Shown piece by piece: positions 1 through 9,056 of a stretch of DNA of 64,000 nucleotides. How positions within the stretch are numbered: position 1 is the stretch's first letter; every line of letters begins with the position of its first letter. The stretch lies in the NCBI GenBank assembly GCA_023402395.1, contig JAEYGI010000004.1:198394-262393 (forward strand), read 5' to 3'. The translations under genes were made by a program, and so were the position numbers. The notes beneath the pieces were generated by a model, which saw only the letters and a program-made list of their open reading frames with translations, was not told the DNA's origin and did no database searches. Source of the stretch: Bacillota bacterium (lineage in GTDB: Bacteria; Bacillota; UBA4882; UBA8346).

Positions 1-325
1 CTGTTTTTTCGCCGCCATCACCGTTCAACGAATCAGAATCGTCTTGAACGGGCGACGGGACATTCTCCGCTGCAGCCGGAACGGGTAACCAAGGCACCGC
101 TGCCAAGTCAATTTTCCCGGCTAATAGAAGGGATTCCAAAATTAGCTCGTTGATACCGGGAAGCATCTCCGCCGGTACTTCAGGCGTTGGAATGGACGCA
201 AGGGAATCAAGCACTTCAGCAAACCGTCCCGTGTTTTGATCTGTGGCACCAGGACCGGGGCCGCCCATTGCTGGCCCGGTGGATGTACCCGCGATTGCCA
301 GCGAACTAATACTGATATCAGGCAT
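1..325 (-). CDS. fliK: Probable flagellar hook-length control protein FliK, N-terminal part
   Basis: The gene runs off the window, so only the first 108 codons are visible. The start is the ATG at 325, preceded by a strong AAAGGAGGTG ribosome site. The visible peptide (MPDISISSLAIAGTST...) is low-complexity, rich in Ala, Gly, Pro and Ser, as in the poorly conserved N-terminus of FliK, which measures hook length during flagellar export. The call rests mainly on position: it is the last visible gene of a flagellar operon, directly after fliI, fliJ and a MotE-like gene, where fliK sits in Bacillota. The conserved C-terminal domain is outside the window, so this is contextual inference. Confidence 0.6.
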   Translation of the reverse strand, partial: MPDISISSLAIAGTSTGPAMGGPGPGATDQNTGRFAEVLDSLASIPTPEVPAEMLPGINELILESLLLAGKIDLAAVPWLPVPAAAENVPSPVQDDSDSLNGDGGEKT

Positions 326-376
326 TTTTTCACCTCCTTTCTTCCCCATATATATCGGTAGCTTGAGGACAAAAAA

Positions 377-964
377 TTAGAGTTTTCCTGAACCTGTCAA
401 TCGTTCTTGAGTTAATCTCGCCAATAATTCAGGAGAGAGATATTCCATAATTTTAGTTGCTTGCCTCTCGTCTAATTCATCAATGATTTGCTGAACATTT
501 TCTTCGGGAAGTTTTTCAACTACCGCGGCTGCTTTTTGCGGTTTCATTCTCCCCAACCGGGCTAAAAATTGTTGAACGTTGGCATCTTTCATCGTTTCCA
601 GTGGCTTAACGGCATCAACCATCACCGGTTTCGGCCCTTCGGCTCCAATGGTCGGATTATCTTTCTCCCAACGGGATTTTAGCGTTTCAAACGCGACCCG
701 CTCCTCATCGAGTTTAGCTTCGCGCTCTTTTAACTGTGCGTCGCGATAACTAAAATCTTCTTCCTTTTGGAGCCAAAAATCGCTCTTTTTTTTCCCTAAT
801 TCATAATTCTCAACCAATTTTGGAACTTGAAATGTTTTTTCCACCGCCCATAAAACGGTTTTTTGAAACGAAACCACTCCAAACAGGTTCAAAATGAACA
901 ACACCAGCAATCCAAATCCCAGTAATACTGGGAAGACCAACATTCCAAAGATAAACCGAGCCAT
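377..964 (-). CDS. MotE/YlxF-like flagellar protein with MgtE-N domain
   Basis: A 195-residue protein with one N-terminal membrane segment (about residues 5-33), a charged coiled coil (about 65-105) and a C-terminal helical domain (about 125-185) with the MgtE-N/FliG-like pattern, for example MKPQKAAAVVEKLPEENVQQIIDEL. This layout is that of MotE/YlxF proteins in flagellar operons, which bind the stator or switch region; MotE in other bacteria is a chaperone for MotC. The start overlaps the fliJ stop as TAATG, so translation is probably coupled. fliK follows after about 50 bases. Family recognition is good; the exact role here is inferred. Confidence 0.75.
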   Translation of the reverse strand: MARFIFGMLVFPVLLGFGLLVLFILNLFGVVSFQKTVLWAVEKTFQVPKLVENYELGKKKSDFWLQKEEDFSYRDAQLKEREAKLDEERVAFETLKSRWEKDNPTIGAEGPKPVMVDAVKPLETMKDANVQQFLARLGRMKPQKAAAVVEKLPEENVQQIIDELDERQATKIMEYLSPELLARLTQERLTGSGKL

Positions 965-1431
965 TACCCGCCAACCTCCCCGTATCCGGCTTGAACCCGG
1001 ACAAAACGGCTTGTTCCCAATTCATCGAGGAAGTTAATCTCGGAACGTAACTCCTCGGCCTGATATTTCCGGAAAGCATGCTCTTTCAATTTCTCAATTA
1101 CCTTCCGCTTCCGGGTCGCTTCGATCAATCTGCTTCTGGACTCGGCTACCTCAACTTCACGTTGCCGTAGCCTGATCACAGCTTCCTCCATCAACCGATT
1201 CAACCGGTCCAAATAATGAAAATAATTGCCGGCCAATTGCGGATCGAATTTACGGCGAAGACTCTCCCGGCAAAATTCGGTCGTTTCATGGATCTCATGT
1301 CGTGCCCGGAATAATTCGTTTTGAGCTTGATCTCGGCGAATCTCACACTCGCTTAAATCACGAAGGCATAATTCTTCCACGCTTACGCGCAACTTCAAAA
1401 CCGATTCCAAACGGAATTTAAACTGCTTCAT
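964..1431 (-). CDS. fliJ: Flagellar export protein FliJ
   Basis: About 155 residues of almost continuous charged coiled coil, starting MKQFKFRLESVLKLR, the typical FliJ opening. FliJ is a soluble component of the flagellar type III export apparatus, inserting into the FliI hexamer and contacting FlhA. I chose ATG at 1431, with a GGGTGGTG ribosome site, over the GTG four codons upstream at 1443. Either start lies inside the end of fliI (14- or 26-base overlap), as usual for this pair. The stop overlaps the start of the next gene by one base. Confidence 0.85.
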   Translation of the reverse strand: MKQFKFRLESVLKLRVSVEELCLRDLSECEIRRDQAQNELFRARHEIHETTEFCRESLRRKFDPQLAGNYFHYLDRLNRLMEEAVIRLRQREVEVAESRSRLIEATRKRKVIEKLKEHAFRKYQAEELRSEINFLDELGTSRFVRVQAGYGEVGG

Positions 1432-2767
1432 CCAGGGCACCACCCATCATTGCGATAATCCGTCCGACAATCTCGGAATATGAAGAACGTTCATCAATCC
1501 CTTGCCGGAGAAATCCATTGATGGAATCCATCATTTTCAAAGCGTTGTCAACTTGCTGATTGCTGCCCGCCACATAAGCGCCGATATTGATAAGGTCTTC
1601 ATTATTACGATATGCCGCCAGAATACTGCGAAGCTCAGCCGCTGCCCGACGATGTTCGGAAGATACCAACTCAATCATTAGGCGGCTGACGCTGGCCAGA
1701 ACGTCAATGGCTGGATAATGGTTGCGATGCGCCAGTTCCCGCGATAATACAATATGACCGTCCAGAATGCTTCGAACCGCGTCGGCAATGGGTTCATTCA
1801 TATCGTCGCCCTCCACCAGCACGGTGTATAATCCGGTTATACTGCCGGTAGCGGCGGTCCCGGAACGTTCGAGCAACCGCGGCAGTAGCGCGAAGACCGA
1901 CGGAGTGTAGCCCCGGGTTGTCGGCGGTTCGCCCACAGCCAATCCCACTTCGCGCTGAGCAATGGCGAAACGGGTTACCGAATCCATCATCAACATTACA
2001 TCCCGGCCCTGATCACGGAAGAATTCCGCGATGGCCGTCGCCACCATCGCCCCTTTCAATCTCACCAAGGCCGGTTGATCGGAAGTGGCCACCACTACTA
2101 CAGAACGGGCCAATCCCTCCGGCCCCAAATCCCGCTCAATAAAGTCGCGCACCTCGCGGCCACGTTCACCGATAAGCGCGATGACATTCACATCAGCGTC
2201 GGTATTACGGGCGATCATCCCCAGAAGAGTGCTTTTCCCAACGCCACTTCCGGCAAAAATCCCAATTCTTTGACCTCTTCCACAGGTTAATAAAGAATCA
2301 ACGGCTCGCACTCCCATGGCAAGCGGCGTATGAATTCGAGGGCGGGTCAGAGGATTGGGCGGCGAGGCGGTCAACGGATAGTATTTCCCCGAAAGCAACG
2401 TCGGTTGATCATCGATGGGCCGGCCCAGTCCGTCAAAGACCCGGCCGAGCATTTCCTCTCCGACCTCAACTCTAGCGGTCCGCCCGGTAGCCAGGATCTC
2501 GCAACCAGGTCCGATTCCATTTATCTCGCCAAGCGGCATCAACAATACCCGGCCCGCTTTAAAACCGACCACTTCCGCTTGAAGCGGCTCTGGTACGCCA
2601 TTTAGATAAATTAAACACAATTCACCCAAATTGACGGCGGGACCATCGGCTTCCACGGTCAACCCAACAATCTGATTGACCCGACCGCGACTGCGAATCA
2701 AATTGGTTTCCGCGACCACATTCAGATAGGGGCCGGCTGAAAAAGGCTTCGGAATGGATGTACTCAT
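1418..2767 (-). CDS. fliI: Flagellum-specific ATPase FliI
   Basis: A 449-residue F1-beta-like ATPase that energises export of flagellar subunits. The Walker A motif GSGVGKST lies near residue 173, and the conserved stretch DSVTRFAIAQREVGLAVGEPP follows near residue 262, with the family motif TTRGYTPSVFALLPRLLERSG. Length is normal for the family. The start ATG overlaps the TGA stop of fliH by one base (TGATG), indicating translational coupling. FliH (upstream) and FliJ (downstream) are its regulators in the export complex, so gene order mirrors the protein assembly. Confidence 0.97.
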   Translation of the reverse strand: MSTSIPKPFSAGPYLNVVAETNLIRSRGRVNQIVGLTVEADGPAVNLGELCLIYLNGVPEPLQAEVVGFKAGRVLLMPLGEINGIGPGCEILATGRTARVEVGEEMLGRVFDGLGRPIDDQPTLLSGKYYPLTASPPNPLTRPRIHTPLAMGVRAVDSLLTCGRGQRIGIFAGSGVGKSTLLGMIARNTDADVNVIALIGERGREVRDFIERDLGPEGLARSVVVVATSDQPALVRLKGAMVATAIAEFFRDQGRDVMLMMDSVTRFAIAQREVGLAVGEPPTTRGYTPSVFALLPRLLERSGTAATGSITGLYTVLVEGDDMNEPIADAVRSILDGHIVLSRELAHRNHYPAIDVLASVSRLMIELVSSEHRRAAAELRSILAAYRNNEDLINIGAYVAGSNQQVDNALKMMDSINGFLRQGIDERSSYSEIVGRIIAMMGGALDEAV

Positions 2768-3612
2768 CAGGTCCGAACCACCTTCAACAATTCATCCGCG
2801 ATGGCCTCCAATTGCGATTGAACCCGGGCATCGGCCGAACCTCGCTCGGTTTCGATGTAACAACCTCCCGGCGCAATCGCCGGATCGTCCTCGATCCGAA
2901 TGGGTTTCGGCTCGGTAAATACTTCGCGAAGCTGGGGAAGATGACTATCAATTAATTCCCGGTCCTCGGGATGAATTCGGATAGTGATGTTCGAAGCCCC
3001 GTTCATCCGGGCCAACGCATTCCGGACCAACGCCAGCTGTTGGCTGGGATCGAGTTCAAGTTCGGCACCGATGATCTTTTGGGCGATTGCTACCGCCAAT
3101 TCCAGCAATTCCGGTTCGGACCGGGCAATCCGTTCTAACCGGCCATTTTCAACCTCCACCGCCAACCGGGCGGCGGTCATAATTCGTTCTTCCCACTCCT
3201 GACGGCCTTGAGCCGTTCCTTCAGTCATTCCTTCCAGTTGCGCTTGATTTTTTAGCTGAACCGCTTCCTCACGGGCAAGATTCAGAATTCGGTCTGCCTC
3301 TTGATTCGCTTCTTCCCGGGATTGCCGGGATAATTCTTCCGCTTCTTGTTGCGCCTTTTCAAGCATCTCGCGGGAACGCTCTTCCGCTTCGGCCACGATC
3401 CGGCGCGACTCTTCCTCGGTCTGGCGGAGCAATAGTTCAACTTGCTGGGCTGTATTTTCAGCCAACAAGTCATGGTCCGTATCGTCAAGCGACTCACAAT
3501 CATCAGCGACTTCAGCGAGGATTGCCTCCGCCAAGAAAGCATCAGGGGCCGGAGGATTCAGCAGGCAGGGGATGGATTCCACCAACACCGCCGACTTTAT
3601 CAATTTAGACAA
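2767..3612 (-). CDS. fliH: Flagellar assembly protein FliH
   Basis: A 281-residue protein with a long central coiled coil (about residues 50-140, rich in Glu, Gln, Arg and Ala) and a C-terminal FliH/HrpE domain (ELLELAVAIAQKIIGAELELDPSQ...). FliH binds FliI, holds it back as a dimer and anchors it at the export gate. The likely start is a TTG at 3612 preceded by GGAGG inside the end of fliG, giving an 8-base overlap; the stop overlaps fliI by one base. Confidence 0.9.
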   Translation of the reverse strand: MSKLIKSAVLVESIPCLLNPPAPDAFLAEAILAEVADDCESLDDTDHDLLAENTAQQVELLLRQTEEESRRIVAEAEERSREMLEKAQQEAEELSRQSREEANQEADRILNLAREEAVQLKNQAQLEGMTEGTAQGRQEWEERIMTAARLAVEVENGRLERIARSEPELLELAVAIAQKIIGAELELDPSQQLALVRNALARMNGASNITIRIHPEDRELIDSHLPQLREVFTEPKPIRIEDDPAIAPGGCYIETERGSADARVQSQLEAIADELLKVVRT

Positions 3613-4612
3613 TCAATTCGTCCTCCTTGCCACGGGATATGACCAATTCTCCGGAGTCTTCCAAATGACGGATGGCATTGACAATCCGTTGCTGAGCTTC
3701 TTCCACGTCCCGCAGTCGGACCGGGCCCAGCATCGACATGTCATCCTTCATCATCTCCACGGCGCGTTTCGACATGTTCCTAAAGATCAAGCCGCGCACC
3801 TCATCACTGACCGTCTTGAGCGCCAGAGACAGATCCTTGGCGTCCACTTCCCGCAAGAAGCGTTGAACCGAACGGTTATCCAACAGAACAATGTCTTCAA
3901 AGACAAACATACGCCGTTTGATCTCATCCGCCAATTCCGGCGTCTCTTCAGCCAGCGATTCGAGAATGGTCTTCTCCGTCGCCCGGTCCACCCGGTTCAA
4001 AATGGAAACCATGGATTCGATCCCGCCGGCAATTGAAAAGTCTTGCATGACAAAGGAAGAAAGTTTCTTCTCCAGCACCAGCTCTATCTCACGGATCACT
4101 TCCGGCGAGGTTCGATCCATTGACGCAATCCGGCGGGCGACTTCCACCTGTTGCGCCGGAGACAAGGCGGAGAGAATTATCCCGGCCTGCTCAGCCGTAA
4201 GATAGGCCATGACCAACGCGATAGTCTGGGGATGTTCGTTCTGGATAAAGTTTAACAATTGGCCCGGCTCCGTCTTTCGGGCAAAGTCAAATGGCCGGAT
4301 CGCCAGTGACGCGGTGAGTTTGTTTAAGATCTCATTGGCCCGGACCGGGCCGACCGCTTTGTCCAACAGAATTCGAGCGTTCTCGACTCCGCCGGAGAGG
4401 ATATATTCCTGAGCCAGACAGATTTCGTGGAACTCCTCCAAGACCTTGTCCTTGGTTTGATTGGAGATCCGGTTTAAATTGGCGATCTCGAGACTCAATT
4501 CCTCAATCTCGTCTTCGCGCAAATGCTTCATAACCTGCGCCGAGACCTCGGCGCCGAGCGAGAGCAGCAAAATGGCTGCTTTCTGTTTCCCGGTAATTTC
4601 CTGTTGTTTCAC
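3605..4612 (-). CDS. fliG: Flagellar motor switch protein FliG
   Basis: 335 residues, the normal length. FliG forms the rotor ring on top of FliF, interacts with the stator and sets rotation direction. The conserved EHPQTIALVMAYL motif of the middle domain lies near residue 129, and the C-terminal torque-generating domain has the typical charged helix (LLDNRSVQRFLREVDAKDLSLALK). The start appears to be GTG at 4612, 24 bases after fliF, and the end overlaps fliH. Confidence 0.96.
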   Translation of the reverse strand: MKQQEITGKQKAAILLLSLGAEVSAQVMKHLREDEIEELSLEIANLNRISNQTKDKVLEEFHEICLAQEYILSGGVENARILLDKAVGPVRANEILNKLTASLAIRPFDFARKTEPGQLLNFIQNEHPQTIALVMAYLTAEQAGIILSALSPAQQVEVARRIASMDRTSPEVIREIELVLEKKLSSFVMQDFSIAGGIESMVSILNRVDRATEKTILESLAEETPELADEIKRRMFVFEDIVLLDNRSVQRFLREVDAKDLSLALKTVSDEVRGLIFRNMSKRAVEMMKDDMSMLGPVRLRDVEEAQQRIVNAIRHLEDSGELVISRGKEDELIV

Positions 4613-4636
4613 GACCTTGTCACTCCGAACCTTTAT

Positions 4637-6184
4637 TTAGTTATCTTCGGAAAGCCAAGTCTTGAGCAGTACCGCTACATCCTCTGGATTTTCGCGGGCG
4701 TAACGCTCCAATTCGGCCTGGCGACCCTGGCGCGCTTTTTCTTCAAGCGATACTTCCAAGGTGGAGGCCAACTCCGGTTGCAAATCCTCGGCCACCATTG
4801 CATCAATCGTAGTCCCCACGACCGGTATTTCTTCCGGCACGGCCTCAGGCGTCTCAGCCACCCGCCGTCGGCGGAGCAGAAGAAACGCGATCAAGCCCCC
4901 TACAATAATTCCCACGATCAACCAAGCGCTGAACGGTATTTTGGGCGCAAGCTCGGCCGCCGGTTGCGGCCGGGTAAAGTCGATGGTCTCGACCATGATT
5001 TGATCGCCCCGTTCCGGAATGATCCCCACGGCGGCCGCCACCGTATTGGTTACCTTCTCCCGGATCGTCTCGGGAAGATTGCCGTCAACCCAGACACCGA
5101 CCGACAAGCGTTTCACTTTGCCGGGGGTCGCGATCCGGAATTCTTCCACTTTATTAATCTCATAATTGACGGTTCGTTCAGACTTCTCCGAATTGTAGCG
5201 ATTTTGGTCGGTCTCAACCATCTGATATCGAGGCAGATTGGAATCGGTTCCCGGCACCCCGGCACCCAGACCCGCCCCAACTCCTTGGGAACTTTCGCTT
5301 CGTTCCTGCTCGCTCCGGGGAACCCCTTTATCGGCGTAAGTTTCACTTTTTAGTTCCTGGTAATCAAGATCCAAGTCGGCATTGACCCGGACCACCACCT
5401 TGTTGAAACCAAAAACCTTGGCGAGCATGCTTTCGGCCCGCTTCTCCACCACGGTCTCGTATTCGGACTTGATTGCAAACGTGTCAACGACTTGGTCGAC
5501 ACCCATCTTCCGGCCATTATTCCGGTCCGGTCTTAACATTGCCGTCAAATCGTTGGCAAAATTATCAATGATGGTGATATTCTCTCGTTTCAGGCCAGAA
5601 CTGGTCGCCACCAGATTGGCGATGGCCCCTACCTGATTGCTGGTCAAAACACCCGGCGCGCGGAGCCGTAATTGAACCGAAGCGGTTCCCTCCGGCTTAT
5701 CCTCAGCAAACAGGTACTCTCCGGAATCAGGGATGTTCAGCAACACCTTGGCGTCAATAATCCCTTCAACTTGTTGCAACGTCCGCGAAAGTTCGCCAGC
5801 AATGGCACGCTGCCGGTTGATCTGATTGGTGAAGTCAGTGGAACTGAAGGAATTCTGATCGAAAACCTCCCAGCCGACCACGCCGCCGTGAGGAATCCCT
5901 GCTTTCAAAAGATTGGCCCGAACCGACAGCGCATTGGGAACCTCCAGGCCGCCTCCAGCCGAAGCGCGATACGGAACGCCCATCTCTTCCAGCTTAGTGA
6001 TAATCTCGCTCCGGTCCTGTTCGGTCAATCGGGCGTAAAGCAATTCATACCGCGGCGATCCGACCCAGTGGATTAGAAAAAAGATCGACCCAACCATCAA
6101 GAACAATGCAGCCGCAGCCGCAATCCGCTTGGTGGTATCCATCTGCCCCCAGATGGTTTTGAGTTGTGTTATCAATTCCCCCAC
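4637..6184 (-). CDS. fliF: Flagellar MS-ring protein FliF
   Basis: 515 residues with two membrane segments (about 18-42 and 425-445) flanking the periplasmic ring-building domains, and a C-terminal cytoplasmic tail that binds FliG. The stretch YELLYARLTEQDRSEIITKLEEMGVPYR near residue 66 and the DSGEYLF region are characteristic. The best start is GTG at 6184 with only a weak GGGG ribosome site. Unlike the other gene junctions in the operon, fliE and fliF are separated by about 340 bases, which contain the dispersed repeat annotated at 6413-6525; separate control of fliF from there on is possible. Confidence 0.95.
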   Translation of the reverse strand: MGELITQLKTIWGQMDTTKRIAAAAALFLMVGSIFFLIHWVGSPRYELLYARLTEQDRSEIITKLEEMGVPYRASAGGGLEVPNALSVRANLLKAGIPHGGVVGWEVFDQNSFSSTDFTNQINRQRAIAGELSRTLQQVEGIIDAKVLLNIPDSGEYLFAEDKPEGTASVQLRLRAPGVLTSNQVGAIANLVATSSGLKRENITIIDNFANDLTAMLRPDRNNGRKMGVDQVVDTFAIKSEYETVVEKRAESMLAKVFGFNKVVVRVNADLDLDYQELKSETYADKGVPRSEQERSESSQGVGAGLGAGVPGTDSNLPRYQMVETDQNRYNSEKSERTVNYEINKVEEFRIATPGKVKRLSVGVWVDGNLPETIREKVTNTVAAAVGIIPERGDQIMVETIDFTRPQPAAELAPKIPFSAWLIVGIIVGGLIAFLLLRRRRVAETPEAVPEEIPVVGTTIDAMVAEDLQPELASTLEVSLEEKARQGRQAELERYARENPEDVAVLLKTWLSEDN

Positions 6185-6412
6185 GTTTGAAACCCCATAT
6201 GTTATGGCGTTAAAATCAACATTCGAGAAAAACTTAAAGCTTGGTTTGCTTATGCTGGTTCAACCCCATCGTTGTTCCAGCATCAGATAAAACCGGCAAC
6301 ACTGACGCTTCCGAAGTTTTATCAAGCCCAATAAGGTTCACGGGCTATCGTAACAGCGTTTCCTAAAAGACAATAATTTCCGTGATAAAATAAAGTATGA
6401 CATTCAGCCGTA

Positions 6413-6525
6413 TAACAAACTGCCGGTTGACGCCGGCCATGCGAAACTGTCCACAATCGACTTTATCCCTTGTCTCTCTGAGCTTTTGGGTACACCAGGC
6501 CGAAAGCCGGGTTTAACCTAAGCTT
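6413..6525 (-). repeat. Dispersed leader repeat, copy R1 (upstream of fliF)
   Basis: About 113 bases similar to the copies at 27579-27701 and 27882-28000. Read on the minus strand (toward fliF) it has a GC hairpin (CCGGCTTTCGG, 6488-6500 region), then AAGGGATAAAGTCGA (around 6456-6471), then GGACAGTTTCGCATGGCCGG. Against R2, AATCGACTTTATCCCTTG is identical and much of the rest aligns with small gaps. The right-hand partner of GGGATAAAG, present in the other two copies, is degenerate here. The repeat begins right at the fliE stop codon. The rest of the 6185-6412 gap shows no gene. Confidence 0.7.
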
Positions 6526-6828
6526 TTAGAATTGGGTTCGCATGATCTCTTGATATGCCTCAACCGCTTTATTCCGGACCTGAATCGTGGCTTGCAGCGC
6601 CAATGTGGCCTTTTCGGTCACGATCATCGCCTGGTGGACATTTTCAAGCGTTCCAGCGGCCAGCATTTTGTCCAATTCAGCCGATTCCTGGTGAATCCGG
6701 TTAACTTCCGTCAATGCGTCCTTGAGAAATTGGCCGAAGGAACTTTGACCGTCTGTCGGTTCCGGCTCGCTTTTAACGATGGGTTCCAGACGTTGTAAGG
6801 AGATCGGGACGATCGTCCGTGTCAACAT
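6526..6828 (-). CDS. fliE: Flagellar basal-body protein FliE
   Basis: 100 residues, the usual size. FliE connects the MS ring to the proximal rod and is the first rod protein exported. The C-terminal half shows the family pattern LENVHQAMIVTEKATLALQATIQVRNKAVEAYQEIMRTQF. The ATG at 6828 has an AAGGAGGATTGCT ribosome site. It follows flgC after about 137 bases that hold a GC-rich hairpin (CCCGGCC/GGCCGGG, 6938-6954) without a U-tract, probably an intercistronic RNA stem and not a terminator. Confidence 0.95.
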   Translation of the reverse strand: MLTRTIVPISLQRLEPIVKSEPEPTDGQSSFGQFLKDALTEVNRIHQESAELDKMLAAGTLENVHQAMIVTEKATLALQATIQVRNKAVEAYQEIMRTQF

Positions 6829-6965
6829 AGCAATCCTCCTTAAAGATTAAAGCCTTATGAGTAGGTCCATGACCACTTAAACCTTGTCTGAAATGCCGCC
6901 AATCGGCTTACCCTGCTTGCTCGGCTTTCGCAGCAACCCCGGCCTTCGGCCGGGATTGATCGTCT

Positions 6966-7397
6966 TTAGATCTTGGCTAGTTCGAGCGCTGCCCGAAACA
7001 TTTCCTTGGCCGAATTAAAAGCAGTTACATTCGCCTCATAGGCTCGGCTGGCGCTAATCAGGTTGACCATTTCATGGACCGGATTGATGTCGGGATACGC
7101 TACATATCCTTGTTCATCGGCATCCGGATGGCCGGGATCGTAAACCAATCGCGGTGGCCTTCCGTCAGTACGGATGGCTGTGACCTTCACCCCGGCAGCC
7201 CGCCGGAGCGGCAATCCGTTCCCGGCTACCGCCTCTTCCAGGGCTTCGGCAAAGACCGGAACGCTCCGCTGATACGGCCCACCCTCGGGAGTGCGAGTGG
7301 TATTGGCATTCGCGATATTGTTGGAGATCAGGTCCATACGCAACCGTTCGGCCGTCAGGCCGCTGGCGCTGATCTCAAGGCTGCGAAACAGATTCAT
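6966..7397 (-). CDS. flgC: Flagellar rod protein FlgC
   Basis: 143 residues. FlgC is a proximal rod protein. The N-terminal motif MNLFRSLEISASGLTAERLRMDLISNNIANANTTRT is the axial-protein signature (ANANTT) and the C-terminus (MVNLISASRAYEANVTAFNSAKEMFRAALEL) is the matching rod-protein helix. It lies six bases downstream of flgB. Confidence 0.96.
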   Translation of the reverse strand: MNLFRSLEISASGLTAERLRMDLISNNIANANTTRTPEGGPYQRSVPVFAEALEEAVAGNGLPLRRAAGVKVTAIRTDGRPPRLVYDPGHPDADEQGYVAYPDINPVHEMVNLISASRAYEANVTAFNSAKEMFRAALELAKI

Positions 7398-7403
7398 TGC
7401 CGC

Positions 7404-7811
7404 TTATCTCCCTTCAATCGCCATTTTGATCCGTGACATCTGTTGCTTGTAGACGCCGGACACCGACTGGAAATAAAGCGAATTCTCAGTGACTTTGGTC
7501 ATTTCATATTCGACGTCGACATTGTTGCGGTCTTCCCGCGAACTGGTCTCGTTATCACGGACGATTCGCAACTCTCCCAATCCATCATCCGGACTAACGG
7601 ATAAATGCCGCGGATGAGTTCTCCGCAGCGCCAGGGTTTGCTGGGACTGAGTTTCCGCCAGAACGCCGGCGAAGTCGAGATCGACCCGCTTGTAGCCGGG
7701 CGTATTGACATTGGAGATATTATGGGAGAGAAGTTTGCCCCGAAGCGCGGCCGCATCCATCGCCCGTTCCATCCGTTGGTCGTACGAGCTCCCCAGTAGA
7801 TTCCGAAACAC
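7404..7811 (-). CDS. flgB: Flagellar rod protein FlgB
   Basis: About 135 residues; first gene of the flagellar operon. The axial-protein signature LLSHNISNVNTPGYKRVDLDF lies near residue 28, and the C-terminal VTENSLYFQSVSGVYKQQMSRIK helix is typical. Two GTG codons are possible starts. I prefer the one at 7811, because the GGGGTG ribosome site is correctly spaced from it, over the GTG at 7820, which is part of that site. FlgB and FlgC build the proximal rod together. Confidence 0.93.
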   Translation of the reverse strand: MFRNLLGSSYDQRMERAMDAAALRGKLLSHNISNVNTPGYKRVDLDFAGVLAETQSQQTLALRRTHPRHLSVSPDDGLGELRIVRDNETSSREDRNNVDVEYEMTKVTENSLYFQSVSGVYKQQMSRIKMAIEGR

Positions 7812-7844
7812 AAAAATCACCCCGACTGAATTAGTCTATCTTGA

Positions 7845-7871
7845 TTATCGGAAAAAGCGGCGTCAGGTTTA
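7845..7871 (-). promoter_or_regulatory. SigD/FliA (sigma-28) type promoter of the flagellar operon
   Basis: On the minus strand the sequence is TAAA (7868-7871), a 15-base spacer, then TCCGATAA (7845-7852). The Bacillus SigD consensus is TAAA-N15-GCCGATAT, so this is a close match with exact spacing. It would give a leader of about 25 bases before the flgB start at 7811. No good SigA-type promoter is evident in the same gap (7872-8096), which holds no gene. Confidence 0.75.
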
Positions 7872-8096
7872 TACCCAAAATGTCGGATTTTGTTGGGATT
7901 ATCCGATGAATTTACAATAAAATGGGAGTGGAAATAATTATTTTTAGGGGTTTAGCTGGGGAAAAAGATTCTGAAAATGTTATGTCAGATGGTTTTAAAT
8001 ATTCTTAAAAAACGGTGAAAAGGGGATTAAACAAGTCGTGTCGCGCTTTCAATCCATTCTTCATTTTCCGATAGTATTCTCTATTTTCCGCGGCAT

Positions 8097-8900
8097 TCAG
8101 AGTCCGTGGCCCTGTTCAATCAATTCGGTGAGACCGGCCACGAACCGGGCCGCCGGAGCGCCGTCCATCACATCATGATCGATCAGGATCGTCATCTGCA
8201 GGTATTCCCGGATGGCGATCCGGTCTTCGACCACCCCCGGTTTCTTAACGATCGATCCCAGGGCGAAACAGACCGGTAACGGGCTGACCGGAATGACCCA
8301 GCCGTTCACCCGGCCGATCATTCCCACTGAAGTTACGATGACGGTTCCCGCCATATCCTTCAGCAGGAACGGATTTTTCAGGATCATCCTCCAAATGGCC
8401 AGCCGGATCCATTGCGGCAAGGATACGTACAATTGCATCACCCATTTATAGCGGCTCTCCCCCAGCACATAGTCCTTGGCGCCACCGACCCCCTGTTGCT
8501 TCGCGGCCTTGATCTCCTGAGTAATCTCGGACAGGGATTTTTGATTGACTTGCCGGATGACCACCGGCAGGGGAACTTTCTCGCCATCCACTTCTTTCTC
8601 GACCATCAGCGAGATGTCGATATCGTCAAAGATCACCAAGCGGTTTTTGCCCTGGCGGACGGCATGAACCGTCTTGTCGGCTTCAATCGCGCGTCCGATG
8701 CATTTGACGATCCAGCCGGTAAAGGACAGCCCCCCCGGATGCCGGCTCCGGGCTTTTTTAATCATTTCCCGGGCAGTGGTCACATCCAGTTCGATCAGGG
8801 CCTTGATGTGGTGTTTCCGCAGGCCGAGATAGCCGACGTCAAAGGTGGATTGCCGGCTGGACGGAAATTGTTTAACGGTATGTTTCGGTTTTTGATTCAT
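8097..8900 (-). CDS. Stand-alone 2-oxoacid dehydrogenase E2-type acyltransferase domain
   Basis: 267 residues consisting only of the catalytic domain (CAT-like fold) of dihydrolipoamide acyltransferases. The active-site motif reads DHDVMDG near the C-terminus (family DHRVxDG), and the inner motif DIDISLMVEKEVDGEKVPLPVVIRQVN is recognisable. No lipoyl or E3/E1-binding domain is present, and no E1 or E3 gene is nearby, so it is not a normal pyruvate dehydrogenase subunit. Related free-standing proteins exist, but their substrates are unknown to me. Start taken as the second ATG (8900), six bases after AGAGG. Confidence 0.7.
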   Translation of the reverse strand: MNQKPKHTVKQFPSSRQSTFDVGYLGLRKHHIKALIELDVTTAREMIKKARSRHPGGLSFTGWIVKCIGRAIEADKTVHAVRQGKNRLVIFDDIDISLMVEKEVDGEKVPLPVVIRQVNQKSLSEITQEIKAAKQQGVGGAKDYVLGESRYKWVMQLYVSLPQWIRLAIWRMILKNPFLLKDMAGTVIVTSVGMIGRVNGWVIPVSPLPVCFALGSIVKKPGVVEDRIAIREYLQMTILIDHDVMDGAPAARFVAGLTELIEQGHGL

Positions 8901-9056
8901 GGTCATCCTCTCTCAATTCGGTAAATCGGCAGGGCCGGTTTACTCCGCCTTCATAAGCGCGACGAAATTTCCCCCTGGTTAATCCCCCGTTTATGGCTTA
9001 CAATTAACCCGCGTTGTTGGAGAATTTAGGAAAAATATTAAATCGGGGTGATGCAC

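Noticed and set aside
6938..6954. Factor-independent terminator between flgC and fliE
   Set aside because: Good GC stem but no U-tract in the operon direction, and it lies inside a continuous flagellar operon.
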